Of a DNA stretch of 38,940 nucleotides, positions 16,621 through 25,018 are shown one piece after another. Both the position numbers and the translations under genes were made by a program. The DNA lies in NCBI GenBank assembly GCA_018059515.1, contig JAGOXU010000003.1, positions 1-38,940 of the forward strand, read 5' to 3'. Each line of letters opens with the position of its first letter. The stretch's first letter is position 1. The notes below the pieces were generated by a model. The model worked only from the letters and a program-made list of their open reading frames with translations. It ran no database searches and was not told the origin of the DNA. The DNA comes from Ignavibacterium sp. (GTDB lineage Bacteria > Bacteroidota > Ignavibacteria > Ignavibacteriales > Ignavibacteriaceae).

Positions 16621-17661
16621 CTATTCTGGTTTTATCAATGGTATTTTAGCAACATACTCAGTTTCAGTCACAAAGAATTCTGAAAGCTCTTCTCCCAGCA
16701 ATTCATATCTTTTTTTCAGGTTAGTTAAACCAACCCCTTTGGAGTCGGATCCTTTAATCTTTAATTGAAGATTATTTACAATAAACAAAAAATTATCTTC
16801 ATTATAGATTTTAATTTTTAGTGGCTGCTCCACAGATGCTTTATTGTGTTTAAAGGCATTCTCTAGCAAAGTTTGAATTGCAAGCGGCGGAACCAGGTAA
16901 TTTAACTTTGATGCATCTACATTTATTTGTATATCCACAGCATTATCAAATCTGATCTTCTGTAAAAATAAAAATGATTTTGCGAAATCTATTTCTTCTC
17001 TTAATTCAACAACGGTTTTTTCAATTACATCTAAAGTATATCTGTAAACAGATGAAAATTCATCCACAAAGTTTTGTGCTTTACCCGAATCTTTTTTAAT
17101 CAAAGACGAAAGAACATTTAAACTATTAAAAAGGAAGTGAGGATTGAGCTGACTTTTAAGCGTTTCAAATCTTATTTGTGAATTTTCTTTTTCAAGTTTT
17201 TCTGCAATAAGCAGCGTTTCCTGATTTCGCTTAAACCAGGAAATCGCTTCAATAACACTTATCATAATAATATTAATTACAGATGTAATAATTGAATTGG
17301 TTATTATATTTTTAATTAACCCATCTTGATAAGGCATTATTGCACCGGCAATGACCGTGACCGTTGCACCAATCAGCGCTCCAATAATTACAGTAAGAAT
17401 TAATTCAGAGGGAATCCTTGGAAGTAATTTTTCCGGTAATATAAATATTTTATCTAGCTTGTTGATTAATTGTATATCCAAAAAAACCAAAAGTAAAGCA
17501 AAAACAAAACTGAAAGACGTTCCAATTAATAATCTTGTAATAAAATTTACAATACCAGTAATGATTATATAATCCGTTAAATAGTTGTAGCTAATTATTA
17601 TTAGCTGTATAAATCCTGCAAGTGTAAGGATAGTTAGAATTATAGTTTTATTTAATTTCAT
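16621..17661 (-). CDS. LytS/YehU-type sensor histidine kinase
   Basis: Membrane histidine kinase of about 346 residues (His_kinase PF06580 class). The first 150 residues hold four to five hydrophobic segments. The phospho-acceptor His is in LKSQLNPHFLFNSLNVL, followed by the YRYTLDV region. The ATP-binding part has VPPLAIQTLLENAFKHN (N-box) and GVGLTNLKKRYELLG (G-box). It pairs with the LytTR regulator downstream. An ATG at 17661 and a GTG six bases earlier are both possible starts; neither has a clear Shine-Dalgarno. The sensory part gives no hint of ligand. Confidence 0.92.
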   Translation of the reverse strand: MKLNKTIILTILTLAGFIQLIIISYNYLTDYIIITGIVNFITRLLIGTSFSFVFALLLVFLDIQLINKLDKIFILPEKLLPRIPSELILTVIIGALIGATVTVIAGAIMPYQDGLIKNIITNSIITSVINIIMISVIEAISWFKRNQETLLIAEKLEKENSQIRFETLKSQLNPHFLFNSLNVLSSLIKKDSGKAQNFVDEFSSVYRYTLDVIEKTVVELREEIDFAKSFLFLQKIRFDNAVDIQINVDASKLNYLVPPLAIQTLLENAFKHNKASVEQPLKIKIYNEDNFLFIVNNLQLKIKGSDSKGVGLTNLKKRYELLGEELSEFFVTETEYVAKIPLIKPE

Positions 17662-17708
17662 TTTCACACTTCAAAATTCGTTAAAAACTAATTAAGATGC
17701 TCTCAATA

Positions 17709-18152
17709 TTATTTAATAAAATATATTTTAATCACAGAGTCATCTGTCTTCGGAAAAAATAATTCACGGTATCTCAATCCACCGCGAATTGCAAAAACTA
17801 AATATAGAATTACAAAGAGACCGTCAATAATACCCGTGAACCAAAATGTTGATGGAAAGTTCTGCACAAACAGCATATAGGAATAAAGCTGAACTACATA
17901 AAAAAGTCTGCCAACAAAAAGGCATCCAACATTAAATGAATATCGCTTAATATTTAAAGCTGAAAAAATTTGTAAATAGGCAAAACAAATAAAAAATGAT
18001 CCAAGAAAAATTGAGAAGAATGGATCAATAGCCGGATTATCAATTACGCGACCAGTACCGATAAAAAAGAAATATTGAATAGCAGCAATGCTGTCCCAAA
18101 TTCCACTCAAGAAAAATGTTATTGCTAAAGGCTTTATACTATTGTTTTTCAT
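17709..18152 (-). CDS. Four-helix membrane protein of unknown function
   Basis: 147-residue integral membrane protein with four hydrophobic segments (about residues 8-28, 45-65, 78-96 and 103-123) and a short C-terminal tail. I do not recognise a family with certainty; the size and topology are like small DoxX-type or DUF membrane proteins. It lies 41 bases upstream of the kinase gene on the same strand and could be the first gene of that operon, which might make it a sensory partner, but this is inference. Confidence 0.65.
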   Translation of the reverse strand: MKNNSIKPLAITFFLSGIWDSIAAIQYFFFIGTGRVIDNPAIDPFFSIFLGSFFICFAYLQIFSALNIKRYSFNVGCLFVGRLFYVVQLYSYMLFVQNFPSTFWFTGIIDGLFVILYLVFAIRGGLRYRELFFPKTDDSVIKIYFIK

Positions 18153-18179
18153 CGGTTTACTGCAGCTTTCATTTTTATC

Positions 18180-18212
18180 AAAAGAAACCGGGAGTAAATT
18201 ACACTCCCGGAT
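18180..18212 (-). terminator. Terminator after the outer-membrane barrel gene
   Basis: Perfect 8-bp stem CCGGGAGT / ACTCCCGG (18188-18195 and 18203-18210). On the minus strand it is followed by TTTCTTTT. It lies about 18 bases after the stop of the barrel gene and separates it from the downstream membrane-protein/kinase operon. Confidence 0.75.
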
Positions 18213-18228
18213 TACAATTATTATTGTT

Positions 18229-18816
18229 TTAGAATGACCAGGTTAATCCAACTCCAACAGAAACATAATCCAGATCAACAGAAGTGTTAACATTTTCAAC
18301 TTTAATGTTTCTGGATAAGGAGCGATATCTAACACTTGGCAGTAAAGAAAAATTTTCACTCAAATGAATCATAAAACCTGCTTCAGCTTGCCATCCCAAT
18401 CCATGTCCGGAATCAATAATTATTTCACCGTCCTTGTTTTCGATTTCGATATGATTATAAGTTCCTCCAGCTCTTACGAGATAACTTATATCAGATTTTC
18501 CTATAGGGTGGGCAAACTGTAAACCAAAAGTATAACCGGTTTCTTCAAAGCCTGCATCAGTTCCTGCAAATGAATTATCTGCAGAAAAATGATTCCAGCT
18601 CCATCCTGCGTAAGCTGCAAGATGAGGCATAAAACGATAAGACACTGTTCCTTCAAAACCGAATCCTGTTTTAAGATCTGCATCTGCAATGTCTTTTGTG
18701 GTAAAATCAACACCTGACCTAAATTCAGCGCCCCAGCGATTTTGTGCTTGTGTTTCGGTTTGTTGAAACGTGCATAAAGCTAAAATTGCAGCTAATGTTA
18801 AAATTAATTTTTTCAT
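18229..18816 (-). CDS. Outer-membrane beta-barrel protein (OmpA/OprF-like barrel)
   Basis: 195-residue protein with a clear signal peptide (MKKLILTLAAILALCTF, cleavage near TQA), then about eight amphipathic beta-strands. Strands include WGAEFRSGVDFTT, FEGTVSYRFMPHLAAYAGWSW and YLVRAGGTYNHIEIE, and the last is YVSVGVGLTWSF, ending in Phe as outer-membrane proteins do. No enzymatic motif is visible. AAAGGAG lies eight bases upstream of the ATG. It is a single-gene unit with its own terminator. Confidence 0.85.
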   Translation of the reverse strand: MKKLILTLAAILALCTFQQTETQAQNRWGAEFRSGVDFTTKDIADADLKTGFGFEGTVSYRFMPHLAAYAGWSWNHFSADNSFAGTDAGFEETGYTFGLQFAHPIGKSDISYLVRAGGTYNHIEIENKDGEIIIDSGHGLGWQAEAGFMIHLSENFSLLPSVRYRSLSRNIKVENVNTSVDLDYVSVGVGLTWSF

Positions 18817-19126
18817 TTTTGTATCTCCTTTTAAGTTTGTTAGAATGTTTATTTTTATTTCTGAATCAAACTTAATTGGTGTAACTAGCGTTTAAAAAAA
18901 TTAGAGGATGAGTGCGTTTAGATGATGGATGAACCGGAGATAATATGGATGAAATTGTAAAAAGAGCTGTGATATTTCTGATTAGATTATTTCTTTCCAA
19001 ACAATCCGCTTGGTGCAGATTTTACTTTTTTTAATATATCCGCTTTTTAAATTATTAAACGAATGACTTGACTATTTGCTATCAATATGATATCATTACG
19101 ATAGCAATTTTAATAAGGAGTGCAAA
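18817..19126. other. Divergent intergenic region, barrel gene / SPFH operon
   Basis: 310 bases without a gene. The right part holds a promoter and inverted repeat for the SPFH operon (19068-19107). The left part should hold the barrel-gene promoter, but nothing else stands out. Confidence 0.5.
19068..19107 (+). promoter_or_regulatory. Promoter with overlapping inverted-repeat operator
   Basis: TTGACT (19068-19073), a 17-base spacer and TATCAT (19091-19096) form a sigma-70-like promoter. An 8-bp perfect inverted repeat, TTGCTATC (19076-19083) and GATAGCAA (19100-19107), straddles the -10 box. A smaller palindrome, ATGATATCAT, lies in its centre. A protein bound there would block RNA polymerase. 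The Arc-like gene at the end of the same operon is the obvious candidate binder (inference). AAGGAG follows just before the SPFH ATG. Confidence 0.6.
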
Positions 19127-20002
19127 ATGGACAAAATAACTGAAAAATCGGCTACAAAACTAAATGGTTTTATAGCTCTATTTATACTTATCGCGCTAAT
19201 TGCGATTGACATTTATCTTTTGGTAACAGGAATTCGATATCAGAATCCTTCTGTTTTCTGGTTCTTCATTCCACTTGTGCTAATTTCTTTTATAAGTTTG
19301 GGTGGATTTTTGATCGTTCAACCAAATGAATCTAAAGTATTGATTCTTTTCGGTAGTTACACTGGGACAATTCGTGAATCCGGTTTTTGGTGGGTTAATC
19401 CGTTTACCATTAAAAAACATGTTTCTTTGCGGATAAGAAATTTTAACAGCGATAAAATTAAAGTAAACGATTTGCACGGAAATCCTATTGAGATTGCCGC
19501 TGTAATTGTGTGGCGAGTTATAGATTCCGCACGTGCTATTTTTGATGTTCAAAATTACGAACAGTTTGTTGCGATACAGGCTGAGACCGCAATCCGTACA
19601 CTTGCTTCAGAATATCCTTACGACACAAACGAAGGGGAAAAAGAATCATTACGCAGCAGCCCGACAGAGGTTGCAGAAAATCTTCAAAAGGAATTACAGA
19701 AAAGACTTGAAGTTGCGGGAGTTACAATTGTTGAAGCAAGAATAACTCATCTTGCTTATGCACAGGAAATTGCACAAGCTATGTTACGCAGACAACAGGC
19801 ACAGGCAATTGTTGCCGCACGTTTTAAAATTGTTGAAGGCGCAGTTGGAATGGTTCAGCAAGCTTTGCAGGATTTAAGTGATAAAAACATTGTTAATCTT
19901 GATGAAGAAAGAAAAGCACAAATGGTAAATAATCTTATGGTTGCTTTGGTTGCAGACCATGAAGCGATTCCAGTTATAAATACCGGAACTATTTATCAAT
20001 AA
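19127..20002 (+). CDS. SPFH/Band 7 domain membrane protein
   Basis: 291-residue protein of the stomatin/prohibitin/flotillin superfamily. Two hydrophobic segments (about residues 14-34 and 42-63) are followed by the SPFH domain, with VQPNESKVLILFGSYTGTIRE, FWWVNPF and GNPIEIAAVIVWRVIDSARA. A helical C-terminal part contains VTIVEARITHLAYAQEIAQAMLRRQQAQA, typical of Band 7 proteins. The family forms oligomeric membrane microdomain scaffolds; a specific role here is unknown. AAGGAG precedes the ATG. It is followed by a 169-residue protein and an Arc-like DNA-binding protein, an arrangement I associate with this SPFH subgroup. Confidence 0.93.
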   Translation: MDKITEKSATKLNGFIALFILIALIAIDIYLLVTGIRYQNPSVFWFFIPLVLISFISLGGFLIVQPNESKVLILFGSYTGTIRESGFWWVNPFTIKKHVSLRIRNFNSDKIKVNDLHGNPIEIAAVIVWRVIDSARAIFDVQNYEQFVAIQAETAIRTLASEYPYDTNEGEKESLRSSPTEVAENLQKELQKRLEVAGVTIVEARITHLAYAQEIAQAMLRRQQAQAIVAARFKIVEGAVGMVQQALQDLSDKNIVNLDEERKAQMVNNLMVALVADHEAIPVINTGTIYQ

Positions 20003-20029
20003 AGCATTACGAATATTTTAGGATAAAAA

Positions 20030-20539
20030 ATGTTTCAGCTTTCAAATTTTATTGGAGAAGAACTAACTCTTGTTCAACCCTCATTTCGCAAGCGAGAATA
20101 TGAGTTTAGAAGAGGTGATGAAGTTTTGGCAAAAATGTATTTCCCAAAACTTTTTAGCACAACCGCAATTGTAGAAGTATCTGAAGAAAAGTTTGAAATA
20201 ATTAAGACGAGTTTCTGGAAAAAAGAAATAGCAATTAAAAAGTTTGGTTACGATTTAACTTTCGCTTCTGCTTCAACAAACTTTTTTAGAACAAAAGGAA
20301 AGATTGATTTACAAAACGGATACATTATTAATCTAAAACTAGGAAAGTTTAATAAATCCTGCCAGGTTTTAGATGAATCAAACGAACTACTAATTCTTTT
20401 TCGCAATAAAATTTCTTTTAAAGATAAAAACATAGTTACTGTTGAAAAAAAATCAGAACTGATAGATAAAAATCCGTGGATTGTAATGATGGCTTGGTAT
20501 TTAATTTTACAAAGCAGAAGAAATGGCGCTGCAGGCTAA
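20030..20539 (+). CDS. Tubby/LURP-one-like beta-rich protein, function unknown
   Basis: 169-residue soluble-looking protein starting 27 bases after the SPFH stop. It is rich in alternating beta-strand patterns (REYEFRRGDEVLAKMYFPK, TAIVEVSEEKFEIIKTSFWKKEIAI, YIINLKLGKF). It ends with a hydrophobic helix (NPWIVMMAWYLIL) that is probably membrane-associated. The beta-rich layout plus terminal helix resembles tubby C-terminal or LURP-one-like domains, but I cannot confirm this by eye. Operon position suggests it works with the SPFH scaffold. Confidence 0.7.
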   Translation: MFQLSNFIGEELTLVQPSFRKREYEFRRGDEVLAKMYFPKLFSTTAIVEVSEEKFEIIKTSFWKKEIAIKKFGYDLTFASASTNFFRTKGKIDLQNGYIINLKLGKFNKSCQVLDESNELLILFRNKISFKDKNIVTVEKKSELIDKNPWIVMMAWYLILQSRRNGAAG

Positions 20540-20566
20540 TAATCGGGTCACGTTACGCTAAAGTTG

Positions 20567-20646
20567 AAACCTTCAAGGTTTTCATAAAAATTGTTTTGCT
20601 AAAAACACAAGATTAACAGCAAGAATCTTAAAACCTTGAAGGTTTT
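20567..20646. repeat. Pair of inverted AACCTTnAAGGTT palindromes
   Basis: AAACCTTCAAGGTTT (20567-20581) and AAAACCTTGAAGGTTTT (20630-20646) are each palindromic around one central base. They are reverse complements of each other in the core, so together they can also form one large stem-loop. They lie between the tubby-like gene and the Arc-like gene. Confidence 0.6.
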
Positions 20647-20700
20647 TCTGCCACCTGTGTAAGCTGAGTAATTAATATCAAGTAAAATTAAAAATTAAGT

Positions 20701-20910
20701 ATGGCTGAAAAGAAAAAATTCTTATTAAGAATAGATGATAAAATTTACGCCGCCTTAGAAAAATGGGCGGCGGATGATTTACGAAGTATTAATGCGCAGA
20801 TAGAATTCCTACTTACAGATGCTGTAAAAAAATCAAATCGAATTATTTCAAAAGAACCAGTGAATCCTGCAAATAATCATAATCCCGTTGATCCTGAAAC
20901 GGAAAGGTAA
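20701..20910 (+). CDS. Arc-like ribbon-helix-helix DNA-binding protein
   Basis: 69-residue protein. The N-terminal half fits the Arc/MetJ ribbon-helix-helix fold: a basic strand KKKFLLRIDDKIYAALEKWA, then DLRSINAQIEFLLTDAVKK as the second helix. The C-terminal tail is low-complexity, Pro/Asn-rich and probably disordered. Proteins of this kind bind palindromic operators as dimers or tetramers. It ends the SPFH operon, whose promoter carries an inverted repeat, so autoregulation is likely but is inferred. Confidence 0.85.
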   Translation: MAEKKKFLLRIDDKIYAALEKWAADDLRSINAQIEFLLTDAVKKSNRIISKEPVNPANNHNPVDPETER

Positions 20911-21027
20911 ATCCAATACAAATCTGCTTAAAAAGCAAATAAACTAATAATATTTTACGATTTCTGTCTTTCGCAAAGATTACTTATTTCTTAAGTTTAC
21001 ACTTACAATTTTAATATTGGAGATAAA

Positions 21028-21480
21028 ATGAAACATATAAAATTATTTTTAATTCTCTCTTCCATCACTTTACTTGCTTCATGCTCTTCGCTAAGGTTAG
21101 AGCCTGCACAGTTTGGATGGCCCATTGAGTCTGTTTTAAAGATTGATAAAGACGGATCTGTAAAAGAGGACCGGCATTCAATTAATTTTAATACAAAGGC
21201 AATGTTTTTTGAAGAAACACAGGATACACTTTCGTACGCAGGAAAATCTATTCGGATGATTAGAAACAACGAAGGATTTTATTTTATGACGTCGAATAAC
21301 TTTAAAAACGTTTATGTTTTCGCTGTTGATAAAAATGCTTTTAGTCTTGAAAATAAAATCGAAATTAAAGAAACCGGATTAACAAATCCCGCATTCAATC
21401 AGCGAAGCCAGTTTATTGAACTTATTGATGAAGGCATTACTTATAAACTTACATCTGAGGGAATTGAGGAAGGTAAATAA
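21028..21480 (+). CDS. Lipoprotein of unknown function
   Basis: 150-residue predicted lipoprotein. The signal ends in LLASC with the lipidated Cys at residue 20. The rest is beta-rich and carries no recognised motif; a LEPAQFGWPIESVLKIDKDG segment follows the anchor. The stop codon overlaps the next gene's ATG by one base (TAATG), so the two are coupled. A similar lipoprotein plus coiled-coil membrane-protein pairing suggests a shared envelope role, which is inference. Confidence 0.8.
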   Translation: MKHIKLFLILSSITLLASCSSLRLEPAQFGWPIESVLKIDKDGSVKEDRHSINFNTKAMFFEETQDTLSYAGKSIRMIRNNEGFYFMTSNNFKNVYVFAVDKNAFSLENKIEIKETGLTNPAFNQRSQFIELIDEGITYKLTSEGIEEGK

Positions 21481-22742
21481 TGAAACGATTAATTATAAAT
21501 AATATTTTACTTGCAATTTTTCTTTTTACAACAGCACCATTATTTGCTCAATCAGATTATGAGATGGTGCAAAGTTTTAAGGAAAGATATCAGACATTAT
21601 CAGATGAAATTAAATCCGCAGCAAGCATAGAAGAGCTTGATAAAATATCATCGGAGATTGATAATCTTAAAAGAGATTTTTCCGGCAAAAAAGTTATATT
21701 GGATCAAAGCCTGTACCCGGAAAATTTCAGTTCCGCTTTTGATAATCTTGAATCAGCACTTGATTTAAGAAAAGGTGATTTTACTTCAATTACAGTTCTG
21801 CAGACAGAGGTTACAACACTAAAATCCGAAGTTGATTTATTAAACCGAAGAAACAATGAATTGATTAATCAAATAACCGTATTAGAATCGCAGCGTAAAA
21901 AAGATGCCGCCTCAATATCGCAATTAGAAAAGCTTGTTGCCGATTTGCGCTCAACAATTCTTAAAAGAGATCAATTGGTTTTTAGTATTGTTGATAGCTT
22001 GACACCAAAACTTGCCGGCGATATATCTACAATGACTCAGCAGGATAAAGAAGCGGTTTACTCGCAGGTTGAAAAAAACAATATACTTGCAGTTGTAAAA
22101 AAATCACTTAGAGATAACAGTAGATTTCTTGAGGTTACAACTTTAAAAGTTGCTGATCTTAGCGAAGTTAAGAAACAACAGCAAAATTTTGTAACTATGT
22201 GGCAGAAGGTTGGACCAAAACTGGTTGATGTTTATGCAGGCAAAGGCGATAAAACCGCCGAGTTGAAAGACATTGATAATCTTTTTAATGTGTGGTCAAA
22301 TAGAATTAAGCAAGAAGCATGGGAATCTATAAATGAAGATTTTTCATTAAATAATATTAATCTGCAAAATTTTTCTAACGGAACAGAATTTACAAACGTA
22401 GTTACTCAGTACATTTCCGATGAGATAAAAAACTATGGCGTTAAAAGTAAACAGGATTCTGAAGCTGCATATAATTTATTTGCTGATGGTGTTTGGTTTA
22501 AAACAATTTCTAACGAATGGATGCCGTATCTGCTTGATAATAATCTTTTAACAGCACAGCAAAAAGATACGATTGAAAATAAGTTGGCTGAATGGAAATC
22601 AATAGTATCTCCGCATAATAATATGCTTTATTACATCTTGGGTGCAATTGGTGCTCTAATTTTAATTGGATTAATTGTTTTTCTTTTGAAGAAAAAAAAT
22701 AATCCGGATGATAAAAATCCAACTATAACAACAGAAAGCTGA
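21480..22742 (+). CDS. Exported coiled-coil protein with C-terminal membrane anchor
   Basis: 420-residue protein with an N-terminal signal peptide (LLAIFLFTTAPLFAQS). A long coiled-coil at about residues 95-150 follows (TSITVLQTEVTTLKSEVDLLNRR and on through ITVLESQRKKDAAS). The middle domain of about 200 residues is mostly helical. A single C-terminal transmembrane helix (MLYYILGAIGALILIGLIVFLL) is followed by a short basic tail. No family was recognised. It is translationally coupled to the lipoprotein gene upstream and ends at a terminator. Confidence 0.8.
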   Translation: MKRLIINNILLAIFLFTTAPLFAQSDYEMVQSFKERYQTLSDEIKSAASIEELDKISSEIDNLKRDFSGKKVILDQSLYPENFSSAFDNLESALDLRKGDFTSITVLQTEVTTLKSEVDLLNRRNNELINQITVLESQRKKDAASISQLEKLVADLRSTILKRDQLVFSIVDSLTPKLAGDISTMTQQDKEAVYSQVEKNNILAVVKKSLRDNSRFLEVTTLKVADLSEVKKQQQNFVTMWQKVGPKLVDVYAGKGDKTAELKDIDNLFNVWSNRIKQEAWESINEDFSLNNINLQNFSNGTEFTNVVTQYISDEIKNYGVKSKQDSEAAYNLFADGVWFKTISNEWMPYLLDNNLLTAQQKDTIENKLAEWKSIVSPHNNMLYYILGAIGALILIGLIVFLLKKKNNPDDKNPTITTES

Positions 22743-22751
22743 TAAGATTTT

Positions 22752-22786
22752 ATGGCTGTCTATAATTTATGGACAGCCATTTTATA
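22752..22786 (+). terminator. Rho-independent terminator
   Basis: Perfect 9-bp stem ATGGCTGTC / GACAGCCAT (22752-22760 and 22772-22780) with an 11-base loop, followed by TTTT. It lies 10 bases after the coiled-coil gene. Confidence 0.8.
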
Positions 22787-23059
22787 AAAATATTTCAAAT
22801 GGGTCCCATTAATCTTACACAGAATCTTCATATCTTCTAACAAAAAAACTGACGCTTATTATTGCAGATTCCGTGCTTTCCATCCTCGGTAAAAACTTAC
22901 AGAATTGTAGGGACTGATCAGTTGAGTTTCTTTTAAGGCTTAATCTGTTTTAAGTGGAATAAAATAAAAGTTAAAAATACTATTGCCAATGTTCTGTAAA
23001 ATTTTAACATTATATGTGTAGAGAAAATAATAAGTTATTAAACTTACAAAGAGGAAATA
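22787..23059. other. Intergenic region before the outer-membrane barrel gene
   Basis: About 270 bases with no convincing ORF. It presumably holds the promoter for the barrel/deacetylase pair. AAAGAGGA just before 23060 serves as the ribosome-binding site. Nothing else was seen. Confidence 0.4.
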
Positions 23060-24226
23060 ATGAGATTCTTCTTAGGTTTTTTATTTATAGAAGCTTTTTT
23101 TTTCTTATGCGGCGAGGTACTTGGAAGATTCCAGAATATTAGAGACAGTAACTTCTCCCCATTTAAAATAGACATAGAACCTGGCTCCATCAGTTCAGTT
23201 CTAGCACTCACACAACGTGATACCATCAATACTAAAGACACATTAATTAATCTACCTGCTCCAAACTTCTATACAAATTCGCACATGCTGTTTGGTGCCG
23301 AAATTATTGATCCTCTCCGTCCAAAGGATTTTTTTACACGGGTTACGCGATTGTGGAAAACTGATCTCCGCTTAGGGATTTCTCAAACTATCGGAAATTA
23401 TATTACTTCGTTTTTTTCAATTCGAGCTCAAGATTCTCCAGAAACGAATAGTTTAAAAATGTATGAAGCGTTTGCAAAAATAAATCATGGCTGGGGGAAT
23501 TTATATTTTGGACAGCGGCGGGTTCAAGCCGGCAACAAAAGTTATTATCTTAATGATGCTTTTGATAGAACATTTTGGGATAGGGGGCTAATCTTTGATT
23601 TTCTAATCCGTGAAATCGAAAGTAAGTTTTGCTTTACAAACAGTGAGTTAAATATTTTCATAGGCTCTGAAAACTCTTCCGGATTTATTGGTGGTGCAAA
23701 ATATTTTGTTCAGCCATTTAATGGTTTTAATGTACAGGCTTCTGCTCTTTATATCGCACGCGATCCAGAATATGCTGCTTTTGGTGGTCAGTTTGGAATA
23801 GAGATTCAAGAATTATTTGAGCAATTCAGGGGTTACCACGTAATTGGTTATAAAACATTTGATCAAGAACCTTCTCCAATAAAAGAAATTACTTTTTTTT
23901 CTGAAGGACGTTATTTGCCAACAACAAAGTGGGAACTTTGTGCAGCAGTGCTCTATAAAAAAATGACATCAAACTTATATAAAGAAGAAATAAGAACGAG
24001 TTTTGATATGCGTTATAAAACTAATAATTTTTTTATGTTCGGACTGCAAGCAGAATATTTTAAAGTCGCCAATTTTTATGAAACCCATTTGGGTATTTCT
24101 GCATATTTGCAATACACTAATCAAATAAGAATTGTTCCGCGTATTCGTTATATAATCACAGAGTTTGGACCCAATATCGGATTTCTTGGAATTGAAGGGC
24201 AAATTGCTTTCGGAAACGGTGATTAA
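23060..24226 (+). CDS. Outer-membrane beta-barrel protein, possibly polysaccharide-linked
   Basis: 388-residue protein with a hydrophobic signal (FFLGFLFIEAFFFLCGEVLG) and a long run of amphipathic beta-strands ending in GFLGIEGQIAFGNGD. Strand examples are RLGISQTIGNYITSFFSIRAQ, WGNLYFGQRRVQAG and YFVQPFNGFNVQASALYIAR. This looks like a porin-type barrel of about 14-18 strands. I do not recognise the family. A lipoprotein polysaccharide deacetylase begins four bases after its stop, so a role in export or modification of a surface glycan is plausible but inferred. Confidence 0.8.
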   Translation: MRFFLGFLFIEAFFFLCGEVLGRFQNIRDSNFSPFKIDIEPGSISSVLALTQRDTINTKDTLINLPAPNFYTNSHMLFGAEIIDPLRPKDFFTRVTRLWKTDLRLGISQTIGNYITSFFSIRAQDSPETNSLKMYEAFAKINHGWGNLYFGQRRVQAGNKSYYLNDAFDRTFWDRGLIFDFLIREIESKFCFTNSELNIFIGSENSSGFIGGAKYFVQPFNGFNVQASALYIARDPEYAAFGGQFGIEIQELFEQFRGYHVIGYKTFDQEPSPIKEITFFSEGRYLPTTKWELCAAVLYKKMTSNLYKEEIRTSFDMRYKTNNFFMFGLQAEYFKVANFYETHLGISAYLQYTNQIRIVPRIRYIITEFGPNIGFLGIEGQIAFGNGD

Positions 24227-24230
24227 ATTT

Positions 24231-24953
24231 ATGCGAAAGCTTTTTATAATATTGCTTCTTTTTGCAGGTTGTGATTTTATCAACAATGATGTTTCAAGTA
24301 AATCTCCTCTAATTGTTTTGTGTTTTGATGATGGACATGAAAGCATATATGATCTTGCTTTTCCTTTAATGCAGCAATATCAATATCCGGGTGTTAACTT
24401 TATTCCAACCGGTTGGATTAATAATTCGGGAGTAATGAACCTGGAAGAAATCCATGAAATGGCAGAAGCCGGCTGGGAAACTGGCGGGCACACAGTTACA
24501 CATGCCAATCTTACAACAATTTCAATAGATAGTGCACGTGCGGAAATTTCTAATAATTATAATCAGCTTATTAATTTTGGTTTAACACATAGGTGCTTCG
24601 CACTTCCTGCCGGTCATTCAAATCCTGAGATAGATGCTATAATTAAACAGTATTTTGAAATTATCCGAACTAGTTATAATGAACGATATAATTTTCCACT
24701 TAACAAAGATAGATTGGGTTACTATCAAGTAGAGGAGAATGATGATGAAAACTCATTATTATTGAGAGTAACTCATGGAATTGCTGAAGGAGAGTGTTTA
24801 ATAATTTTCGGATTTCATCAGTTTACAGTTAACGAGCCAACCTTTATTTGCATGATGAATATTTCCATATTTCAAAAATTTTTAGAGGGATTAAAGAAAA
24901 GAAATCTTGAGGTAGTAACTCTTTCACAGGCTGTAAATAGATTATCAGAATAA
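24231..24953 (+). CDS. Lipoprotein polysaccharide deacetylase (NodB-type, CE4)
   Basis: 240-residue carbohydrate-esterase-4 protein. The start at 24231 gives a lipoprotein signal ending in LFAGC (Cys 14). An ATG 66 bases earlier, inside the barrel gene, would bury this signal and is rejected. Motif 1 is LCFDDGHES, with the catalytic and metal Asp pair. Motif 2 is GGHTVTHANL, with both metal-binding His. LPAGHSN takes the place of the usual RxPxG motif 3, with Ala replacing the first Pro and Arg absent. The enzyme removes acetyl groups from N-acetylated glycans; the substrate here is unknown. It is in an operon with the outer-membrane barrel. Confidence 0.88.
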   Translation: MRKLFIILLLFAGCDFINNDVSSKSPLIVLCFDDGHESIYDLAFPLMQQYQYPGVNFIPTGWINNSGVMNLEEIHEMAEAGWETGGHTVTHANLTTISIDSARAEISNNYNQLINFGLTHRCFALPAGHSNPEIDAIIKQYFEIIRTSYNERYNFPLNKDRLGYYQVEENDDENSLLLRVTHGIAEGECLIIFGFHQFTVNEPTFICMMNISIFQKFLEGLKKRNLEVVTLSQAVNRLSE

Positions 24954-25018
24954 TTGTTGATAACGTGTAGTCCACCTCAAAAGCGACCGACGCATGATTG
25001 ATATTATTTTAAAATACT

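Noticed and set aside
24165-24230. Earlier start for the deacetylase inside the barrel gene
   Set aside because: It would bury the lipoprotein signal peptide 22 residues inside the protein; the ATG at 24231 gives a proper lipobox.
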